Shown here: positions 1-9,006 of the stretch, piece after piece | Numbering within the stretch: position 1 is the stretch's first letter | Layout of the letters: each line of letters opens with the position of its first letter | NCBI GenBank assembly: GCA_963802745.1 | Contig: CAWDKL010000070.1 | Span: 219,365-283,364, forward strand | DNA length: 64,000 nt | Origin: JAJPKK01 sp963802745 | GTDB taxonomy: Bacteria > Pseudomonadota > Alphaproteobacteria > Rhizobiales > Xanthobacteraceae | Direction of reading: 5' to 3' | Notes under the pieces: generated by a model | The model's database searches: none | What the model was told of the DNA's origin: nothing | What the model saw: only the letters and a program-made list of their open reading frames with translations | Translations under genes and position numbers: made by a program

Positions 1-1042
1 AAGGCGGAGCGCGGCGAGCTTGCCTTCGGCACCGTCGATTCCTTCCTGCTGTGGCGGCTGACGGAGGGCGCCGTGCATGCGACCGACGCCACCAACGCGT
101 CGCGCACGGCGCTCTACGACATCCACGCCAACGCCTGGAGTTCCGAGCTATGTGCGCTGTTCGGCGTGCCCGAGGTGATGTTGCCCGAGGTCCGCGACTG
201 CGCCGCCGACTACGGCGCGACGACCGCGTTCGGCAGTGCGATTGCGATCCGCGGCATCGCCGGCGATCAGCAGGCGGCGCTGATCGGCCAAGCCTGCTTT
301 GCGCCCGGCATGATGAAATCGACCTACGGCACCGGCTGCTTTGCTATTCTCAATACCGGGCCGGCTGCGGTGGCCTCGCGACACCGGCTGCTCTCGACCA
401 TTGCGTACCGGCTTAACGGCGAAGTCGTTTACGGCCTCGAAGGCTCGATCTTCATCGCCGGGGCTGCCGTACAATGGCTGCGCGACGGGCTCGGCATCGT
501 GCCGTCTGCCGCCGCGGTCGGCGCCATGGCGGAGGCGGCTCAATCCAAGCCACGAGGTCGTGCTGGTGCCGGCCTTTGTCGGTCTCGGCGCGCCCCATTG
601 GGATGCGGCGGCGCGCGGCGCCCTGTTCGGCCTTACGCGCGACACCGGGCCGAACGAACTCGCCTGCGCCGCGCTCGACAGCGTGTGCCTGCAGACCCTC
701 GACCTTCTGGACGCTATGCGGGCCGACTGCGGTGCCGTGGCCGACACCGTTCTGCGCGTCGACGGCGGCATGGTGGCGTCCGACTGGACCATGCAGCGGC
801 TTGCCGACATCCTCGGCGCACCGGTTGACCGGCCGATCATCCTTGAGACCACGGCGCTCGGCGCGGCGTACCTCGCCGGCCTGCAGTCGGGATTATATCC
901 CGAGCCGCAAGCCTTCGCGGCGCGGTGGGCGCTCGATCGCCGCTTCAGCGCCCGTATGGATGCCGATACGCGGGCACGCAAAATCGCCGCCTGGAAGGAC
1001 GCGGTCCGGCGCACGCTGAGTGGAAATCGCACGATCCCGTAG
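1..1042 (+). pseudogene. glpK: glycerol kinase, 5'-truncated by window edge and frameshifted
   Basis: Glycerol kinase phosphorylates glycerol to glycerol-3-phosphate in the cytoplasm. The reading frame is already open at base 1 and begins inside the FGGY-kinase N-terminal domain (GTVDSFLLWRLT). It runs through STYGTGCF and GLEGSIFIAGA, then passes to another frame near 540 and continues as EVVLVPAFVGLGAPHWD to a TAG at 1040-1042. Removing one C near 541 joins the two halves into a family-like sequence with nothing missing, so a one-base insertion is the simplest explanation. It may be a sequencing error or a true mutation. The start lies outside the window. Confidence 0.85.
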
Positions 1043-1288
1043 CCCCCCGGGATGTCGGCACGCAGGGCTTTGGCTCCCGCCGCCGCGTCGCAGTATCCGG
1101 CCGTACGCAGGACGGTCGCGGCGATCGAAAGGAACCCCAAGGGCGCCTTCTTCATCGTTCAGATCAACCGCCGCGACGGCGACGTGCACACCCCCCATCG
1201 ACCGCCATCGTCGGCGAAGGCGACGCTCGCCGCGCTCCGTATAGATAACGGTGAGGATATCGCCGAAACACTTTGCGAAAGGCGTGGA

Positions 1289-1520
1289 TCAATTGGGCTC
1301 AGGATTTTCCAAAGATTGCTGATTCAGGATCACCCCGATGTCTCGCTTATCGTGCAGAACACGGACCACGATAACCACGTCGTCTTGGACCAAATAATAT
1401 ATGCGGAGCTCGGGGAAGCCCGCGATCGGCCAGGACCGAAGTCCAGCGAGCCGGGTCGAAATAGTATTCGGCTTGATCCCGGATGTCGGCTCTCGCGGAC
1501 GGAAAGATGGCGAGCTTCAC
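1289..1520 (-). pseudogene. parE: ParE-type toxin remnant (internally deleted, frame-broken)
   Basis: Read on the minus strand, a GTG overlapping the parD stop (GTGA) opens VKLAIFPSARADIRDQAEYY, a RelE/ParE N-terminus. In other frames the same stretch gives FPELR and then VVIVVRVLHDKRDIGVIL, the conserved ParE C-terminus, ending at TGA 1289-1291. About 30 residues that normally separate these blocks are missing and the frame changes more than once. A single-base error cannot account for that, so the toxin looks truly dead while the antitoxin gene upstream is intact. Confidence 0.65.
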
Positions 1521-1789
1521 ACCGGTTGCTTTCCTGCCTTTCGGGCTTGGACGCGCCGGACGGCTTCGGCGCGCAGTTCGGTCCAAAATTCCTTGGTCAC
1601 CGGTATAGGATCGCCGGAAGCCAGCCCCTCCAGCAGCAGCGCCTCAAGCCGCGCATCCGCTTCCTTCTGCTGTGCCTCGCGCAACAGGCTGCGGAAATAT
1701 TCGCTGACATTGCCATATCCCTTGGTGGCGACCTGCACATCGACGAATTCCTTGAGGGATTCCGGCAGCGAAATCGTCACGGTGGTCAT
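1517..1789 (-). CDS. parD: ParD-like ribbon-helix-helix antitoxin
   Basis: A 90-residue protein that starts MTTVTISLPESLKEFVD, the usual N-terminal ribbon-helix-helix strand and helix of CopG/ParD antitoxins, followed by GYGNVSEYFRSLLREAQ. Family members bind their own promoter and neutralise ParE. The start at 1789 puts the RHH at residue 1; an upstream ATG at 1831 would add 14 unlikely residues. The stop overlaps the GTG of the parE remnant, the usual translational coupling. Since that toxin is broken, this antitoxin is probably a survivor without its partner. Confidence 0.8.
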   Translation of the reverse strand: MTTVTISLPESLKEFVDVQVATKGYGNVSEYFRSLLREAQQKEADARLEALLLEGLASGDPIPVTKEFWTELRAEAVRRVQARKAGKQPV

Positions 1790-2186
1790 GGATATTTGCT
1801 CCGAGCCGATGGATGCTGAGAGTAAGCACATTTCTTATCTATTAACAATAGTCGGAAGTCGTGTCGTCCGTCGCGGGGTAGCCTACCGCGGGGTCGGAGG
1901 TGTAGGGTCGGCTCGGCGCATTCCCGACGCGATCCGCAATGGTTTGCTCAGCCTCGGCTGCAATGCGCCGTGGCCACGCTGACCGTCAGCCGGGGGTTTT
2001 ACCGTCAAGATAGGCTTGGCCGAGAATAGAGAGTGCCGAAGCGGCGGACCGCGTGGGCAACGGCGAAGCGGCCGTTGCCCACGGCACGACGATATTTCGA
2101 TTGCGAAAATTAGTAGATTGCCCGCGACAGGCGCGGGCAATCACGCAGATGACGTCGGAGCGCGTCATCCGCCCGGTCAAATCCGG
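1790..2186. other. intergenic region between parD and rpoH
   Basis: I find no convincing gene here. It holds the upstream region of parD and, closer to rpoH, two perfect hairpins listed separately. Confidence 0.5.
2053..2142 (-). terminator. two perfect hairpins downstream of rpoH
   Basis: The first hairpin has 12-bp arms (2053-2064 and 2071-2082, GTGGGCAACGGC) around a 6-nt loop. The second has 11-bp arms (2116-2126 and 2132-2142, GATTGCCCGCG) around a 5-nt loop. Both lie just after the rpoH stop at 2187 on the minus strand. There is no clear T-run, so they could be terminators, mRNA-stabilising stems or members of the dispersed palindrome families seen elsewhere in the window. Confidence 0.45.
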
Positions 2187-3113
2187 TCAGTGCGCTGCCA
2201 TCGCCGCTGCCGCCGTACGCGGGGGCGGGGCCGACGGCATTTCCATGGCGGCCACCCGGGTCCTGACCGCTTTCTGCACCTTCTCGAAGGCGCGCACCTC
2301 GATCTGGCGCACCCGCTCCCGCGAGACGCCGAATTCGGCCGCCAGATCTTCCAGCGTGACCGGTTCCTCGCTCAGCCGGCGCGCTTCGAAAATGCGCCGT
2401 TCGCGGTCATTGAGCACCGACAGCGCGTCGGACAACGCCGCCCGCCGATGGTCCAGTTCCTCGGAGGCCGCGAGCGAGGCTTCCTGGCTGTCGCGGTCGT
2501 CCATCAGCCAGTCTTGCCACTCGCCGGAATCGCCGTCCTCGCGGATCGGCGCGTTGAGCGAGGCATCGCCGCCGAGCCGGCGGTTCATGTCGATCACGTC
2601 CTGCTCGGTGACGCCGAGGCGTTGCGCGATGAGCTTGACCTGCTCCGGGTGCATGTCGCCTTCGTCCAAGGCCGAGATGCGGCTCTTGGCCTTGCGCAGG
2701 TTGAAGAACAGCTTCTTCTGGTTGGCGGTGGTGCCCATCTTGACGAGCGACCACGACCGCAGAATGTACTCTTGAATAGCCGCCTTGATCCACCACATCG
2801 CATAGGTGGCCAGCCGAAAGCCTTTCTCCGGCTCGAAGCGTTTGACCGCCTGCATCAGGCCGACATTGCCCTCCGAAATGACTTCGGAAATCGGCAGGCC
2901 GTAGCCCCGATAGCCCATGGCGATCTTGGCAACGAGACGCAGGTGGCTTGTCACCAGCCGGTGTGCGGCATCACGGTCGCCGTGTTCGCGCCAGCGCTTG
3001 GCGAGCATGTATTCTTCTTGCGGTTCCAGCATGGGAAACCGCCGGATTTCGTCCAGATACCGGGACAGCCCCGATTCGGCCGAAATGATGGGTAGGGTAG
3101 CGGATTGGGCCAT
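2187..3113 (-). CDS. rpoH: RNA polymerase heat-shock sigma factor RpoH (sigma-32)
   Basis: A 308-residue sigma-70 family protein that directs RNA polymerase to heat-shock promoters. Region 1.2/2 is seen at about residues 15-130 (LRLVAKIAMGYRGYGLPISE, ATYAMWWIKAAIQEYI). The RpoH-box QKKLFFNLRK follows at about 130-140, and region 4 helix-turn-helix (LEDLAAEFGVSRERVRQIE) lies near the C-terminus. The RpoH-box separates it from RpoD and RpoS. The start at 3113 is preceded by GAGGAGGG; upstream in-frame codons give non-homologous sequence. It lies 299 bp downstream of rluD on the same strand, an arrangement common in alphaproteobacteria. Confidence 0.95.
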   Translation of the reverse strand: MAQSATLPIISAESGLSRYLDEIRRFPMLEPQEEYMLAKRWREHGDRDAAHRLVTSHLRLVAKIAMGYRGYGLPISEVISEGNVGLMQAVKRFEPEKGFRLATYAMWWIKAAIQEYILRSWSLVKMGTTANQKKLFFNLRKAKSRISALDEGDMHPEQVKLIAQRLGVTEQDVIDMNRRLGGDASLNAPIREDGDSGEWQDWLMDDRDSQEASLAASEELDHRRAALSDALSVLNDRERRIFEARRLSEEPVTLEDLAAEFGVSRERVRQIEVRAFEKVQKAVRTRVAAMEMPSAPPPRTAAAAMAAH

Positions 3114-3412
3114 GATAGCGCCCTCCTCGGTTTGTGCCCCCGAAACCGGCGGGCAAGGACTCCAGCCGCTCTTCGAGCCGGACGGAGCCGGATCAGTGTT
3201 ACCCCGGCGGCGCCGGGCATTGGTCGTGATCGCGAACCACGATCTCCACCATACCATACACGCCGGGGCCGATTGGAAACAGCGTCTCGGCGTCACTTCA
3301 CCGTGACGGTAACGTGACCAAAACCCGTTGAACCGCTGCAACTCATTGGAAATAATGAAGTATTATCATGGTGCAGTGCACGATTTGCCTTATTTCACCG
3401 GCCTGCGGCGAT

Positions 3413-4462
3413 TTATCCGGTACCCAGCGATGTACGAAGCCGCGCGAGGTTCGGCGGCAATTCGGACCGAAACACCATTTCCTTGCCGCTCACCGGATGT
3501 TCCAAGCCTAATAAATAGGCATGAAGGGCCTGTCCGGAAAGGGCCTCCACCGCTTCCCGGGCGGCTGGTGGTAGCAGGGCGACCTTGGTCTTGAAGCCTG
3601 GACCATAGGTGTCGTCGCCGAGCAAGGGATGGCCCGCGGCGGCGAGATGGACGCGAATCTGATGGGTGCGCCCGGTCAGCAGCCGGCATTCGATGAGGCT
3701 CGCGACCTCCGCGCTGCCCCCCGGCTTCTTGCCGCTCTCCCGCACCGCCGGCACCCGGTAGCGCTCCTGCACCTCCCACAGCGTCACCGCTTCCCGGCCG
3801 CCCTCGCGCACCGCCATCCGGTCGCGCGCCTGCGGGTGGCGATCGATCGGTTTATCGATCACTCCCTTGGGCCGGTCCGGCGCTCCCCAAACGAACGCCA
3901 GATAAGCCCGCTGCAGCGGCCCGGTGCGGCCGTGGTCGGCGAACTGCGCCGCCAACCCGCGGTGCGCGCGGTCGTTCTTGGCGACCACCATCACGCCGGT
4001 GGTCTCCTTGTCGAGGCGGTGCACGATGCCGGGCCGGCGCACGCCGCCGATCCCGGAGAGACTGTCCCCGCAATGGGCGATCAGGGCATTGACCAGCGTG
4101 CCGGTCGGGTTGCCGGCTGCAGGGTGTACCACCAGCCCGCGCGGCTTGTCGATCACCACGATGTCGTCGTCCTCGTAAATGATCGTCAGCGGGATGCGTT
4201 CGGGGGAGGGGACCGCGGGCTCCGCTTCCGGCACCGCGACGGTGATGCGATCACCCGCATTGACGCGGTGGCTCGGATCGCGGATGGTAAAACCCTCGAT
4301 CGCGACCTGTCCGGCAAGAATCAGAGCCTTAAGGCGCGAGCGCGACAGTTCGCTCACGTGCGCGGCAAGCACGCGATCGAGCCGCTCGTGCGCGTCTTCC
4401 GCCGCCACGACGGTGCATGCCAGCCCAGGCGTCGCCGCCTCCGCGGCGTCCGCGTCGGGCAT
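3413..4462 (-). CDS. rluD: RluA-family 23S rRNA pseudouridine synthase (RluD-like)
   Basis: A 349-residue enzyme that isomerises uridine to pseudouridine in large-subunit rRNA. An S4 RNA-binding domain is at about residues 20-75 (ERLDRVLAAHVSELSRSRLK). The catalytic domain follows, with the motif HRLDKETTG carrying the catalytic Asp, and later GRTHQIRVHLAAAGHPLLGD. The start at 4462 (MPDADAAEAAT) puts the S4 domain at the usual distance; earlier start codons would run into the divergent gene at 4535. RluD and RluC are hard to tell apart by eye; the rpoH neighbour favours RluD. Confidence 0.9.
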   Translation of the reverse strand: MPDADAAEAATPGLACTVVAAEDAHERLDRVLAAHVSELSRSRLKALILAGQVAIEGFTIRDPSHRVNAGDRITVAVPEAEPAVPSPERIPLTIIYEDDDIVVIDKPRGLVVHPAAGNPTGTLVNALIAHCGDSLSGIGGVRRPGIVHRLDKETTGVMVVAKNDRAHRGLAAQFADHGRTGPLQRAYLAFVWGAPDRPKGVIDKPIDRHPQARDRMAVREGGREAVTLWEVQERYRVPAVRESGKKPGGSAEVASLIECRLLTGRTHQIRVHLAAAGHPLLGDDTYGPGFKTKVALLPPAAREAVEALSGQALHAYLLGLEHPVSGKEMVFRSELPPNLARLRTSLGTG

Positions 4463-4534
4463 CTCCGCGTCCGAGCATCTCCTTGATCGGCGGTTCCACG
4501 AAACCAACTTCCTCCTTGGCCCAGATTTGCGTTC

Positions 4535-4885
4535 ATGAGCAACATTGATACTACCGACGATCAACCTTTGAGCCCCGCGCAGGCGCGCATCGTATCGCGG
4601 GTGCGCTGGCTGATGCTTATTTCGGGGCTCGCGACCGTGCTCGGCATCGCGGTCGTCATCACGGTGATCGGCTATCGGCTTTTTCACGCCGGCGGAAGCG
4701 CGGCGCCAGCCGACATGGCCGATACCATCGTACGCCTGCCCGCGGGTGCGCGCATCGTTTCCACCGCGGTTGCGGCGGACCAGATCGTGATCACCATCGA
4801 TATAGGTGGCGCGATGGAAATTCGCACCTTCGACGCCAAAACCCTTAAGGCCACGGGCCGGCTGCGCATCGCGGTCGAGCCGTAA
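4535..4885 (+). CDS. small single-pass membrane protein (DUF6476-like)
   Basis: A 116-residue protein transcribed divergently from rluD, with 72 bp between the two start codons. A short cytoplasmic N-terminus ends at about residue 24, then one hydrophobic helix (WLMLISGLATVLGIAVVITV) is followed by a roughly 70-residue domain that includes VRLPAGARIVSTAVAADQIV. Proteins of this size and layout sit beside rluD in related bacteria, and I believe the family is DUF6476, from memory only. Its function is unknown. Confidence 0.75.
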   Translation: MSNIDTTDDQPLSPAQARIVSRVRWLMLISGLATVLGIAVVITVIGYRLFHAGGSAAPADMADTIVRLPAGARIVSTAVAADQIVITIDIGGAMEIRTFDAKTLKATGRLRIAVEP

Positions 4886-5040
4886 GGCGCGCGCCGCAGG
4901 CTGTTTTCGTGCACCGTGTCGTCACCCGTCGCCCCGGTTGCTGAATTTCGCCTGCGCGGTCGGCGGGAAATCCGGTTGACAGATGGCGGAAGGCGGGCGT
5001 CATGCGATGCGTTCCCGCCCGACGGCATGCAGGAAGCACG

Positions 5041-5664
5041 ATGGCTGATCTCGGACTAGATTTGGCGCTGCTCCCCCGGTTGGCGCTCGCGCTCGCCTTC
5101 GGCTACGCGCTCGGATCGATTCCGTTCGGCCTGCTGCTCACGCGGTTCGCCGGCCTGCGCGACATCCGGGAAATCGGCTCGGGCAATATCGGCGCCACCA
5201 ACGTGCTGCGCACCGGGCGGCGCGATCTCGCGGTGGCGACGCTCGTCTGCGATGCCCTCAAGGGCACGGTCGCGGTGCTGGCCGCCGCCCATTACGGCGG
5301 GCCGGATGCGGCCGTTTTGGCCGGTCTAGGGGCGTTTCTCGGCCACCTGTTTCCGCTGTGGCTGCAGTTCAAGGGCGGCAAGGGCGTCGCCACCTTCATC
5401 GGCCTGCTGATCGCCTTCGCGTGGCCGGTCGCGCTCGGCTTCTGCGCCATCTGGCTCGCGGTCGCCGCCGTCTCGCGCTATTCCTCGCTCTCCGCCCTGA
5501 TGGCGAGCGCCGCCACGCCCGTAATGCTGCGGGCTTCGGGCCAACCGCGCGAAGCGGCGTTATTCGCGCTCCTCGCCGCGCTGCTGTGGGTGATGCATCG
5601 CGGCAATATCCGGCGGCTCATGGCCGGCACCGAGGGCAGGATCGGGGCCAAGGCGCAGCCGTAG
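5041..5664 (+). CDS. plsY: glycerol-3-phosphate acyltransferase PlsY
   Basis: A 207-residue multipass membrane enzyme that transfers the acyl group from acyl-phosphate to glycerol-3-phosphate, the first step of phospholipid synthesis. The conserved loops are readable: GSIPFG, then GSGNIGATNVLR, then FKGGKGVATF, which hold the substrate-binding Ser, Arg and Gly residues of the family. About six hydrophobic segments are spread through the protein. ATG at 5041 follows AGGAAG; an upstream ATG at 5002 would add 13 non-hydrophobic residues. Confidence 0.93.
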   Translation: MADLGLDLALLPRLALALAFGYALGSIPFGLLLTRFAGLRDIREIGSGNIGATNVLRTGRRDLAVATLVCDALKGTVAVLAAAHYGGPDAAVLAGLGAFLGHLFPLWLQFKGGKGVATFIGLLIAFAWPVALGFCAIWLAVAAVSRYSSLSALMASAATPVMLRASGQPREAALFALLAALLWVMHRGNIRRLMAGTEGRIGAKAQP

Positions 5665-5715
5665 TCCGGATGAGACGATCGCAGTTGGCGCTAGAGTCCG
5701 CTGAGGTCGGCGCAA

Positions 5716-6108
5716 TCAGGCTGCGGCTCGCTTCGGCGCGCGGGTGGATTTCGGCGGCGGCAGCAGCAGGTCGGCGGGAACGTGAAAGCGTGCGCGCAGC
5801 CGCTGGAGCATCGCCATGCTGAGGCCCTTCTTGCCGGAAAGCACCTCGCTGACACGGCCCGGCGTGCCGAGGATCGGCACCAAATCGGCGCGGCTGAGGC
5901 CGTGCTGGTCCATCAGGTGACGGATCAGGTCGGCGACGCCGGGCGGGCGGCGCGGCCAACGGCTTTCCTCATGGGCGGCGATAAGAAGCGCCTGCGCGCG
6001 GAGCCGGGCCATGTCGGCCGGGTCGTCCGATCCCCACAGCCGATCAATCAGCGCGCGGGCACGCGCAAGCTCCGCATCGCTGTCGATCAAGACCAGGGTT
6101 GCGTCCAT
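5716..6108 (-). CDS. higA: HigA-type helix-turn-helix antitoxin
   Basis: A 130-residue protein with an Xre-like helix-turn-helix in its C-terminal half (LIRHLMDQHGLSRADLVPIL, then GRVSEVLSGKKGLS). This is the layout of HigA antitoxins whose gene follows higB. The ATG shares its A with the higB stop (TAATG), so the two are translationally coupled. By family role it binds the toxin and represses the operon. It is intact whereas the toxin gene carries a frameshift. Confidence 0.82.
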   Translation of the reverse strand: MDATLVLIDSDAELARARALIDRLWGSDDPADMARLRAQALLIAAHEESRWPRRPPGVADLIRHLMDQHGLSRADLVPILGTPGRVSEVLSGKKGLSMAMLQRLRARFHVPADLLLPPPKSTRAPKRAAA

Positions 6109-6420
6109 TACGCGGTCTCCGCATCGATTTGGTCATATTCGGCATGGCTGCCGAAGAACCGGATCACCACGATCCCGGCCCGATATTGGACGGAGGCGAT
6201 CAACCGATAGTCGTTTCCCTTGATATTGAAAACAACTCTACCGGCCTTAAGGATGCTCGCTTTTGGATATGATATTTTCACATCTTCCGGGTGGCGCCAC
6301 TCGGAGCGTCCCGCAATCGCAAGCCAAAGCTCCATACTGTGATCGCACCGCCTTGATCGCCCGATAGCCGGTGTGACCGACAAGGTATTTCTCAACGATC
6401 TCCGTGCCAATCACGATCAT
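6108..6420 (-). pseudogene. higB: HigB-type toxin with one-base frameshift
   Basis: The toxin reads MIVIGTEIVEKYLVGHTGYR from ATG at 6420, then changes frame at the AAA at 6326-6328. It continues as GRSEWRHPEDVK, AGRVVFNIKGNDYRLIASVQ and VVIRFFGSHAEYDQIDAETA, the strongly conserved HigB core and C-terminus (ribosome-dependent mRNA interferase). Removing one base restores a 103-residue protein of normal length. It is upstream of and coupled to higA. This is either a sequencing indel or an inactivated toxin; nothing else in it is decayed. Confidence 0.78.
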
Positions 6421-6550
6421 TGGAGAAAATTGCCACGGATTTCCAAAGATTGGAAGTCTCGACGGCCGTCCCCGGATCGCGCGCCCACGAGGGCTCGCTG
6501 TAGTCCGTACGCCGTAGCGGGACTACCGCTTCGCGGTCTCGGAATCCGGT

Positions 6551-7654
6551 CTAACGCCACACCCGCGTAACATGCCCCATTTTGCGGCCCGCCCGCACGG
6601 CCTGTTTTCCGTAGAGATGCACGCAGCCACCGGGCACCTCGAGCCAACGCCGATAATCGGCGACCTCTTCGCCGATCAGGTTGACCATCTCGGCGCGCCC
6701 ATGGCGCAGCGGCACCGCCAGCGGCCAGCCCGCCACCGCGCGGATGTGCTGCTCGAATTGCGATACCGAACAGCCGTCGAGCGTCCAGTGCCCGGAATTA
6801 TGCACGCGGGGCGCGATTTCGTTGACCATGATGTGGTGGACGATGTCTTGGCCGGAGCCGGTCGCGACCACGAACATCTCGACCGCGAGCACGCCGACAT
6901 AATCGAACGCCTCGGCGATGCGGCGCGCGATCCGTTCCGCCTCGGCGGCGGCGGCGGGCGTGATCTCGGCGGGCACCCGCGAGACTTTCAGAATATGGTC
7001 GCGATGCTGGTTTTCGGTCACGTCGAAGCAGGCGATGCGGCCATCGCGGCCGCGCGCCGCGACGACGGAGATTTCCCGCTCAAATCCCACGAAGGCCTCG
7101 ACGATAGCGGGCTGGGCGCCCACCGCCGCCCACGCCGCCGCAACGTCGCCGCCGGGCCGCAGCATCGCCTGGCCTTTGCCGTCATAGCCGAAACGCCGCG
7201 TCTTGAGCACAGCCGGCAGGCCGACGGCGGACAGCGCAGCGGCGATTTCGCTTGCAGAAGCCGCGGCCCCGTAAGGTGCGGTCGCGATACCTAACGAGGT
7301 AACGAAATTCTTTTCGGCGAAGCGGTCCTGCGTAACGGCGAGCACCCTTGGGTCCGGCAGCACCGGTTTGCGAGCGGCCAAAAATGCCGCGGTTTCGGCC
7401 GGAACGTTTTCGAACTCGTAGGTGATGACATCGACATCGTCGGCGAAACGATCGAGCGCGGATTTATCGCCATAATCGGCCTCGGTGACCCGGCGCACCA
7501 CGTCGAAGGCCGGGGAAGCGGGGTCGGGGCAGAACACGTGGCACTTGAAGCCGAGCCGCGCCGCCGCCAACGCAAGCATGCGGCCGAGTTGGCCGCCGCC
7601 GAGGATCCCGATGGTGGCGTCAGGGCCCAGCGGCGCGGGAGCCGAAGCGGTCAC
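6551..7654 (-). CDS. purK: 5-(carboxyamino)imidazole ribonucleotide synthase PurK
   Basis: A 367-residue ATP-grasp enzyme that carboxylates AIR to N5-CAIR in purine synthesis. It starts at GTG 7654 and enters directly into TIGILGGGQLGRMLALAA, the family's N-terminal nucleotide-binding loop. Further on are DVITYEFENVPAETAAFL and GFDVTEN-like ATP-grasp blocks, ending in YGKQAVRAGRKMGHVT. The GTG overlaps the purE stop (GTGA), so the two genes form a coupled purEK operon. Confidence 0.93.
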   Translation of the reverse strand: MTASAPAPLGPDATIGILGGGQLGRMLALAAARLGFKCHVFCPDPASPAFDVVRRVTEADYGDKSALDRFADDVDVITYEFENVPAETAAFLAARKPVLPDPRVLAVTQDRFAEKNFVTSLGIATAPYGAAASASEIAAALSAVGLPAVLKTRRFGYDGKGQAMLRPGGDVAAAWAAVGAQPAIVEAFVGFEREISVVAARGRDGRIACFDVTENQHRDHILKVSRVPAEITPAAAAEAERIARRIAEAFDYVGVLAVEMFVVATGSGQDIVHHIMVNEIAPRVHNSGHWTLDGCSVSQFEQHIRAVAGWPLAVPLRHGRAEMVNLIGEEVADYRRWLEVPGGCVHLYGKQAVRAGRKMGHVTRVWR

Positions 7655-8150
7655 GTCGCGGCCTCGTCTGCCGGAGCCTCGGCGACCGCGTCGGTCTGGC
7701 GCCGCCGCCACGCTTCCAGCCGCGCGGCGAGCGCGTCGTCGGCGAGCGCCAATACGCTCGCGGCCAGCAAGGCGGCGTTGATGGCACCGGCGCGGCCGAT
7801 GGCCAGCGTGCCGACCGGCACACCGGGCGGCATCTGGACGATCGAATAGAGCGAAATCGAGACCCGATAGCGCTTTCGAATTCGACCGGGACACCGAATA
7901 CCGGCAGCGTGGTCAGCGCCGCCGTCATGCCGGGCAGGTGCGCGGCACCGCCGGCGCCTGCGATGATGACCCGGAAACCCGCGCCCCTGGCGCCCTTGGC
8001 AAACGCGTAGAGCCGCTCGGGCGTGCGGTGCGCCGACACGATGCGCACCTCGTGCCCGACCTCCAGCGCTTCGAGCGTTAGGGCGGCATGTTTCATGGTG
8101 TCCCAATCGGACTGACTGCCCATGATGATGGCAACGGATTTGACGGCCAC
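7651..8150 (-). pseudogene. purE: N5-CAIR mutase PurE, frameshifted
   Basis: PurE moves the carboxyl group of N5-CAIR to give CAIR, the step after PurK. From GTG at 8150 it reads SVAIIMGSQSDWDTMKHAA and VSAHRTPERL, both signature blocks, then AHLPGMTAALTTLPVFGVPV. Near 7850-7870 the frame is lost and resumes as LYSIVQMPPGVPVGTLAIGR to a stop at 7651. The sequence at the break (VEFESAIG) fits the family poorly, so this may be more than one changed base. Purine synthesis needs this enzyme, so an error in the sequence is plausible. Confidence 0.85.
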
Positions 8151-8251
8151 GTGATCATCCTTCGGGTGGCGCTATGCGACTGGAGGGTTTTCGGGGGTAT
8201 GGGGAATCGCCGCGGCGTCGCTCGCTCGAAGCGGACCGTTTCGCCATGCCG

Positions 8252-8479
8252 CTAGGCGATGATGTCCGGCGTCAAAATATCTTCGATGAAGCCGATGCGG
8301 TCACGTAATACCAGTTTGCGTTTCTTCAACCGCTGGACTTGGACGCTGTCCGACCCCGGGACCATCTGCAGCGCTTCGATGGCGGCATCAAGGTCGCGAT
8401 GCTCCTGCCGTAGCCGCTCAAGCTGGGACCTTAGCTCGATTTCCTCTTCCTCGGTCATCACCGTCGTCAATTCTACCAT
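8252..8479 (-). CDS. DUF465 (YdcH-like) small protein
   Basis: A 75-residue charged, helical protein with the DUF465 pattern: ELRSQLERLRQEHRDLDAAI, then VQRLKKRKLVLRDRI, ending in LTPDIIA. The family forms short coiled coils and has no assigned function. ATG 8479 has GGAAG upstream; ATG 8458 (MTEEEEIELRSQ) would match the usual family start better. It is divergent from a second DUF465 gene at 8720. Confidence 0.85.
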   Translation of the reverse strand: MVELTTVMTEEEEIELRSQLERLRQEHRDLDAAIEALQMVPGSDSVQVQRLKKRKLVLRDRIGFIEDILTPDIIA

Positions 8480-8719
8480 CTGCTTCCACGTTACTATCGT
8501 CTGGAGCACAAGATGCGGTCTGCGCTTGCAACATAGCACGGTTGAGTGCGCGATGCTTCTACAAGGTTAACAGTTTGGCTATGTACAAGGGCGCTTTCTG
8601 ACCAGCCTTCCGAGCCTCGGCCTAAAATTGTTGCGCTGCACAACAAATATCGCATCGACTTTGTGTCAGCCTCATGTCACACTTTTGCGGTCAGCAGACA
8701 AACTGACGCAAGGAGACAT

Positions 8720-8902
8720 ATGATGGCGACATCGGCGCACCTCGCTGAACTCGAACAACGGCATCGGATGCTTGAAGACGAGATCAATGATGCCCTTCAG
8801 CATCCTTCGACGGAAGATATCAAGGTGACGGAGTTGAAGCGTCGTAAGTTGCAGCTGAAAGATCAGATCGCGCGCATCTGCCACAACGCGAGCGTGCATT
8901 GA
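8720..8902 (+). CDS. DUF465 (YdcH-like) small protein
   Basis: A 60-residue paralogue of the gene at 8252, reading HLAELEQRHRMLEDEINDAL, then VTELKRRKLQLKDQI. An AAGGAG at 8710-8715 precedes a pair of ATGs (8720 and 8723). The gene is followed by a clear intrinsic terminator. Function unknown; a coiled-coil helper protein is the usual view of this family. Confidence 0.85.
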   Translation: MMATSAHLAELEQRHRMLEDEINDALQHPSTEDIKVTELKRRKLQLKDQIARICHNASVH

Positions 8903-8933
8903 TCCGATCGAGACCTTGGCTCGATGGTAACCG

Positions 8934-8971
8934 CCGCCGGCTCCGCGTGTGAAGCCGGCGGTTGTTTTTTT
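8934..8971 (+). terminator. intrinsic terminator of the DUF465 gene
   Basis: Arms CCGCCGGCT (8934-8942) and AGCCGGCGG (8953-8961) with a 10-nt loop are followed by TTGTTTTTTT. This is the clearest rho-independent terminator in the window. Confidence 0.85.
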
Positions 8972-9006
8972 GCTACAAGGTACCAAAGCATCGCCGGGAG
9001 CACACC

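Noticed and set aside
1043..1288. Possible continuation of a gene between glpK and the parE remnant
   Set aside because: Open frames exist on both strands, but none shows a family motif or a ribosome site.
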